Below are positions 34,748 to 38,785 of a stretch of 38,785 bases of DNA, in pieces. The notes beneath the pieces are model-generated. The model did no database searches, had not been told where the DNA came from, and was given only the letters and a program-made list of their open reading frames with translations. Where the stretch lies: positions 1-38,785 of the forward strand of contig CAXBAF010000033.1 of NCBI GenBank assembly GCA_963973795.1, read 5' to 3'. This stretch comes from UBA1926 sp002337215 (GTDB lineage: Bacteria; Planctomycetota; Phycisphaerae; Phycisphaerales; UBA1924). Each line of letters begins with the position of its first letter. The stretch's first letter is position 1. The position numbers and the translations under genes were made by a program.

Positions 34748-34998
34748 AATAGTGGATAACATGGTGCGTTTATTGTAGCAACTTTCCGAACAGTCTGATT
34801 TCTAACCAGATAGAGAAAGGTGGCCGTCGCGACCGGGGGGCCGCAGCAGATCGCGAGCGACGACGACCTACACCTCACGTTCGACGACCGGCTGCCGGGA
34901 TGCTCGCCGTGCCCTTTCGGGCGACCTGAAAAAGCAGCACGCCGGCGACGTGCCATGCACCCGGCCTGCCTCGGAACTCGCGGAACATAGAGACGACG
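34748..34998. other. 251-bp spacer between ATPase and unknown gene
   Basis: AT-rich part 34763-34830 with a TACAAT hexamer (minus strand, about 34774) so close to the ATPase start that the mRNA could be nearly leaderless. The rest is GC-rich with no recognisable gene. Confidence 0.35.
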
Positions 34999-36192
34999 TC
35001 ATTCCGACGCGGGCAGGTCGAAGCGGATCACGGAGGTCGAGCCCAGCGGAGGATACTTGAGCTCGTACCGGAGCCCTCGGACATCCGACGCGTCGAGGCC
35101 CAGTCGGGTCGTGACCATCTGGACCAGTTCCGCATAACGGGGAATCAGCGGCGTCGCGACCGCTGGCGGTGTCCCGACAATCGGGGACGCGGGCTGGCGG
35201 ATCGGCAGGCAGGTCGACTCATCCCACTCACCCTCGCGGTTCCCGTGCAGGAACGAATAGGCATACACCTTCGTTATCGCGTCGGCGCAGAAGTCGAGGT
35301 CCCGGTGATAGATCAGGTCGAACACGAGGTTCTCCGCCGGCACCGTCATCGTTGCACCGAACTCGCCCATCGTGTCCGCGTCGGTCTGGTACCGGCTCGC
35401 CCCAGCCCGGAGCATGTCTCCATAGAAACAGTCGATCGCGCCGCGGTTCCCGATCGGGCCGGGCCTGATGACGTAGTCCGTGCCGCCCTTCGTCTCGATC
35501 GGCTCGATCTCCGGCACATCCCCTTTCGCGAAGGTCTTGAGCGCGCGATCGGCCTGCCCCCGCTCGATCGGCTCCCACTGCTGCGTGCCGATCGCCTGCC
35601 CCGCCTGGCTCCACTGCCTCATCCGGAAGATCGGGAACCCGTCGATGGCGCGGAGACGGCGGAGCCCGAGATGCCCGCGCACCATCGCCATATCCAACTG
35701 GTCCGGGTCGTCGGCGTTCGGCGCGAGCACGCAGCACATCAGCATCGTCTTCGCCTGAATGCCGTAGATCCCGCTGTTGCCGACGAACGCCCGCTTCCGG
35801 CTCAGTTCCAGACCCACGCCCCCCCCGGGCTCCATGCCGTCGATGATCAGGTCGAGCGTCGCCCGATCGCCGACATGCACCTCGATCACACGCTCGAACG
35901 CGGTCGCCGCCTCACGGACCCGCTTCGCCGCCGTGCCCGGCGCCCCGTGGGACTCGGTGGCACCGACGATCTTCTCGATGGAGCCGATGCCCGGCACATG
36001 CGGGACAGCGCCGATGCCGTCCGTGGACCCGAGCAGGCGTGCGATGTTCCATGTCAGCGTTTTGTTGAGCTTGAAGCGGCGAGCCACATCCTGGGGATTG
36101 GCGGGATCCGCTCCAACGCTGTCGTAGAGCTCGATCAACGCCGCACGGAGCTCACCAATCGCGGCTTCACATTCGAGTTCGAGTGTCGGCAT
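34999..36192 (-). CDS. Conserved-looking protein of unknown function, possible N-terminal HTH
   Basis: 397 residues from ATG 36192, chosen because GAGG lies 6 bases upstream; an ATG at 36198 and a TTG at 36204 are alternatives. No signal peptide or membrane helix, so cytoplasmic. The first about 45 residues are helical, and NPQDVARRFKLNKTLTWNIA looks like a helix-turn-helix. The rest is a mixed alpha/beta domain with unremarkable composition (for example VGDRATLDLIIDGMEPG, YHRDLDFCADAITKVYAYSF). I do not recognise the family with confidence. It may be a DNA-binding regulator with a ligand domain. Transcribed away from the PEP-CTERM gene at 36441. Confidence 0.7.
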   Translation of the reverse strand: MPTLELECEAAIGELRAALIELYDSVGADPANPQDVARRFKLNKTLTWNIARLLGSTDGIGAVPHVPGIGSIEKIVGATESHGAPGTAAKRVREAATAFERVIEVHVGDRATLDLIIDGMEPGGGVGLELSRKRAFVGNSGIYGIQAKTMLMCCVLAPNADDPDQLDMAMVRGHLGLRRLRAIDGFPIFRMRQWSQAGQAIGTQQWEPIERGQADRALKTFAKGDVPEIEPIETKGGTDYVIRPGPIGNRGAIDCFYGDMLRAGASRYQTDADTMGEFGATMTVPAENLVFDLIYHRDLDFCADAITKVYAYSFLHGNREGEWDESTCLPIRQPASPIVGTPPAVATPLIPRYAELVQMVTTRLGLDASDVRGLRYELKYPPLGSTSVIRFDLPASE

Positions 36193-36440
36193 GCACATCC
36201 TCAACGATGACCCGAAAACCGGGATCGTCGCATCCTAGCGGATCATCTCCCTCCCAGAATCGGTTCATTCAAATTTCCTGATAATTTTCCATTTGGAAAC
36301 TTGTCTCGTACGTCCGCTTCCATTACCGTGGGCTCGGCAGACGGAATACATCACACCAGATGCTGCCACAGACGAGGAACGCCCGCGATGTCAGCGGGCC
36401 AATGACACGCGGGCCAAGGCCCGAAAACGGAGGGATCATC
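36193..36440. promoter_or_regulatory. Divergent promoter region with TTTCCA-TT-TGGAAA dyad
   Basis: 248 bp between divergent genes. The AT-rich core 36267-36305 contains a perfect 6-bp inverted repeat at 36286-36299. No clear -35/-10 pair is seen. Confidence 0.4.
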
Positions 36441-37076
36441 ATGAAGAACCTGCTCATCGCCGCGGCCTGCGCCGCCACCGCCTCGCCGGCCCTCGCCGGG
36501 TACACCGTCACCAGCAGCGACGCCCCCGCGCCCACCTACAGCACGACGCTGAACTTCGATGAGGGCGGCGTCCCCGTCGGCACCGCGATCGGTTCCGATG
36601 CATTCGCCTCCTTCGGCGTCTCCAGCCTCGCAGCGGGCGACGGCTTCAACCGCATCGAGAACTTCAGCAGCACGCCCGGCTTCGGCTGGCTCCCCAATAG
36701 CAACGCCTTCATCGGGGGATTCGGCGTGTTCATGAACTTCGAGAACGACATCACCGAGTTCTCCGCCCAGGTGTGGGACAACTCGGGCCCCGCCACCCTC
36801 TTCGGCGGTGGCATGTTCCTCGTGCTGCTCAACGACGGGGTCGAGGTCTCGTTCAACCTGATCGAGAACCCCGCCTTCGGCGGCGTGGGCGACTCCTGGT
36901 TCAACATCACCACCGACGGGGGCGATGTGTTCGATGAAATCCGCTTCGTCGGGGCCGGCTTCGCGGGCCCCCTGACCATCATGGGCGAGGCCTCCTGGAA
37001 CGCCGTGCCCGCGCCCAGCGCCTTCGCGCTGCTTGGCCTTGGTGGTCTCGTTGCGAACCGCCGCCGCCGCGCCTGA
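36441..37076 (+). CDS. PEP-CTERM exported protein of unknown function
   Basis: 211 residues. Signal peptide MKNLLIAAACAATASPALAG, then a domain of about 165 residues starting YTVTSSDAPAPTYSTTLNFD, with FGVFMNFENDITEFSAQVWD. This outline is shared by many extracellular PEP-CTERM proteins of planctomycetes. The C-terminus AVPAPSAFALLGLGGLVANR plus basic residues is a PEP-CTERM-type sorting signal, needing an exosortase encoded elsewhere. Start supported by GGAGGG. No enzymatic motif seen. Followed after 147 bp by a dockerin-tailed protein gene on the same strand. Confidence 0.8.
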   Translation: MKNLLIAAACAATASPALAGYTVTSSDAPAPTYSTTLNFDEGGVPVGTAIGSDAFASFGVSSLAAGDGFNRIENFSSTPGFGWLPNSNAFIGGFGVFMNFENDITEFSAQVWDNSGPATLFGGGMFLVLLNDGVEVSFNLIENPAFGGVGDSWFNITTDGGDVFDEIRFVGAGFAGPLTIMGEASWNAVPAPSAFALLGLGGLVANRRRRA

Positions 37077-37223
37077 TCGATCCCTTCTCTTCCCAGCTCC
37101 TCGGCCGCTGACGCCGCCTTGGGGCTTTCACGCTCCACTCGACGAGCGCCCTGTGATCCCACGGATGCAACGTAGAGCCCGCACGCACCGGGCCCGAACC
37201 AATTCGGAAAGCGAGACCCGCCC

Positions 37224-38516
37224 ATGACCGCCACCCGCTGCGCCACGACCGCCCTCCTGCTCACTCTCGCGGGATCCGCGTCCGCCCAGAGCATCCATTA
37301 CTTTACCCCCGGGTTCTACGCCTCCGACCTCTCTGCCGATGGCACCGTCGCCTGCGGCAACCTCATCGGGCCCTACGAGACGTTCCGCTGGACAGCCGAC
37401 ACCGGCGAGGTCTTGCTGGGTGAGGCGACCGTCCCCGTGCTCGGGACCGGCGCGGGTTCGCCCGACATCTCATACGACGGCACGCGCATCTCGGCGACGA
37501 TCCTCACCGAGGACGACCAGTTCGCGACGCAGGGCATCTGGACGGAGGGCGAAGGTTGGGTCCGCGCGTTCCCGCCGCTCGCGCCCGATGGCCGAGATCT
37601 CGACCAGTCCCTGGCCTCGGCCTGGGGACTCTCGGGCGACGGCACGACCGTCACCGGGTTCTACTGGTCCACCGGCACCTCTGGCCCCTTCGGCGGCGCG
37701 CAGCCCAACGCCTGGTCGATGACGAACGGCGTCACCGCGTTCAACCACACCGAGGGGCGGAACGCACGCGTCAACGACGCCAACTTCGACGCCACCGTCT
37801 TCTGCGGGTGGGAAGAGAACACCTTCGGGCAGTGGCAGCCCACGGTCTGGCGCGACAGTGTCAAGATCCGTCTCTCCGAGAACGACGCCTTCGTCGGCGC
37901 CGAGAAGCTCACCGCGGACGGCGACACCGTCGTCGGCAACAGCCTCAACCCCCTCACCCTCAACCGAGAGCCCACCATCTGGGCCTGGAACGGCGCGTCG
38001 TACGACCAGCAGCGGCTCGGTGTCCTGCCCGGCACCCCTGCGATCAACGGTTGGGGCGTCGCGCTGGGCGTCACCGACGACGCCTCTATGGTCGTCGGCG
38101 CCAACTACTACTCGTTCAGCCCCGGGGGGACCGCGGACGGCATCATCTGGACCGCCGATACCGGGCTCGTCAAGGCCAACGACTTCGTCGCTTCCATCGG
38201 GCTCGACATCGCGGACGAAATCTACATCCGCAGCGTCGACGCGATCTCCGCGGACGGGTCGACCATCCTCGTGGGCGGGCAGAGCCCCGTCACATTCGAA
38301 CTGCTCAGCGCGATCATCCGCATCGAGCCCGGGTGCGGCAACGCCGCCGACATCGCCGAGCCCTTCGGCGTCCTCGATCTCGCCGACATCAGCGCGTTCG
38401 TCGCGGGGTTCACAAGCCAGGACCCGATCGCCGACCTCGATGGCAATGGAGTCTTCGACCTCGCCGACATCAGCGAGTTCGTGACGGCATTCACAGCCGG
38501 CTGCGGCGGTTCCTGA
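37224..38516 (+). CDS. HAF-like propeller protein with GC-type dockerin
   Basis: 430 residues with signal peptide about 1-21 (ends SASA). Six or seven repeats of about 45-50 residues, each with a strand like (L/I)S-x-DG-x-x-(V/I)-x-G (DLSADGTVACGNLIG, GLSGDGTTVTGFYW, KLTADGDTVVGNS, GVTDDASMVVGAN, AISADGSTILVGGQ) and a partner strand with Trp (RWTADTG, IWTEGEG, IWAWNG, IWTADTG). The pattern resembles HAF-repeat extracellular proteins and suggests a beta-propeller. The tail from about 371 is a GC-type dockerin: CGNAADIAEPFGVLDLADIS with degenerate first loop, intact DLDGNGVFDLADI, ending GCGGS. Start has only a weak ribosome site. Function unknown. Confidence 0.8.
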   Translation: MTATRCATTALLLTLAGSASAQSIHYFTPGFYASDLSADGTVACGNLIGPYETFRWTADTGEVLLGEATVPVLGTGAGSPDISYDGTRISATILTEDDQFATQGIWTEGEGWVRAFPPLAPDGRDLDQSLASAWGLSGDGTTVTGFYWSTGTSGPFGGAQPNAWSMTNGVTAFNHTEGRNARVNDANFDATVFCGWEENTFGQWQPTVWRDSVKIRLSENDAFVGAEKLTADGDTVVGNSLNPLTLNREPTIWAWNGASYDQQRLGVLPGTPAINGWGVALGVTDDASMVVGANYYSFSPGGTADGIIWTADTGLVKANDFVASIGLDIADEIYIRSVDAISADGSTILVGGQSPVTFELLSAIIRIEPGCGNAADIAEPFGVLDLADISAFVAGFTSQDPIADLDGNGVFDLADISEFVTAFTAGCGGS

Positions 38517-38643
38517 ATCGCCGAGCATTTCTGAACACCGCTTCAGGACGGCGGGCGACCCAGCAGATCAGCCCGGACCCGTGCCTCGCAACAACTCAGA
38601 GTCACGAGTCACGCCGAGACACGTACAACCAGAAATTCGAACA

Positions 38644-38682
38644 AGGCCGATTCGGTTGGTAAAGCACCTCCCGGATCGGCCT
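38644..38682. terminator. Hairpin between dockerin gene and tRNA
   Basis: 8-bp perfect outer stem (AGGCCGAT/ATCGGCCT) with a longer imperfect inner stem, followed on the plus strand by GTTTCTCTT. It could terminate the plus-strand gene and possibly also the opposing tRNA transcript. Confidence 0.5.
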
Positions 38683-38707
38683 GTTTCTCTTCGCTTCGGC
38701 TTGGAAA

Positions 38708-38781
<74 letters not shown>

Positions 38782-38785
38782 ATCA

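Noticed and set aside
34564..34956. 130-codon minus-strand open frame upstream of and overlapping the ATPase start
   Set aside because: Very Arg/Ser-rich, no ribosome site, and overlaps the ATPase coding sequence in another frame.

Overview
The window looks like a chromosomal segment of a high-GC marine planctomycete of the Phycisphaerae/Phycisphaerales type. The evidence is the density of exported proteins ending in a cysteine-bracketed 'GC-type' dockerin (Cys..ADL..PFGVLDLGDI...GCP), the VPAP-type PEP-CTERM tails ending in RRRR, the pseudopilins with GFTLIELLVVIAIIALLIG plus an H-X9-DG motif, and an ECF sigma/anti-sigma pair. I see no phage, transposase, integrase or CRISPR array, and base composition is even apart from short AT-rich promoter islands.

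Layout. 48-8069 (all minus): a PstS-like phosphate-binding-type protein carrying EF-hands and a dockerin, an H-X9-DG pseudopilin, a DUF4198-type protein, a DUF4331 protein with a half dockerin, and a DUF4394 protein with a PEP-CTERM tail. 8301-9973 (plus): overlapping ECF sigma factor and membrane anti-sigma factor. 10017-20901: a carbohydrate locus made of a LacI-type repressor and a PEP-CTERM protein (minus), then a second pseudopilin, a GH5 lipoprotein, two dockerin proteins and a GH3 protein (plus). The divergent region 11768-12239 carries TGTTTCA direct repeats that could be regulator sites. The PEP-CTERM protein and the 15885 dockerin protein share a homologous, probably carbohydrate-binding, module.

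20945-24900 (minus): two flavoproteins. The downstream one is a natural fusion of a class II-type DNA photolyase with a renalase-like FAD oxidoreductase, which I consider the most unusual gene here. 25071-27479 (plus): an FG-GAP protein with 14 calcium-loop repeats and a dockerin, convergent with and overlapping by 4 bp the gene for a secreted transglutaminase-like/alpha-beta-hydrolase fusion (minus). 29972-31843: GTP-dependent PEP carboxykinase with a strong terminator. 32003-34747 (minus): a P2-type cation ATPase. 34999-36192 (minus): a conserved-looking protein of unknown function. 36441-38516 (plus): a PEP-CTERM protein and a propeller-like dockerin protein. 38708-38781 (minus): initiator tRNA-Met.

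Functionally, the window is dominated by surface and secreted proteins. Two different C-terminal display signals (PEP-CTERM and GC-dockerin) are used side by side, on a background of a few housekeeping genes (pckG, initiator tRNA, cation ATPase). No exosortase, cohesin or transporter partner is visible here, so the anchoring and uptake machinery must lie elsewhere.
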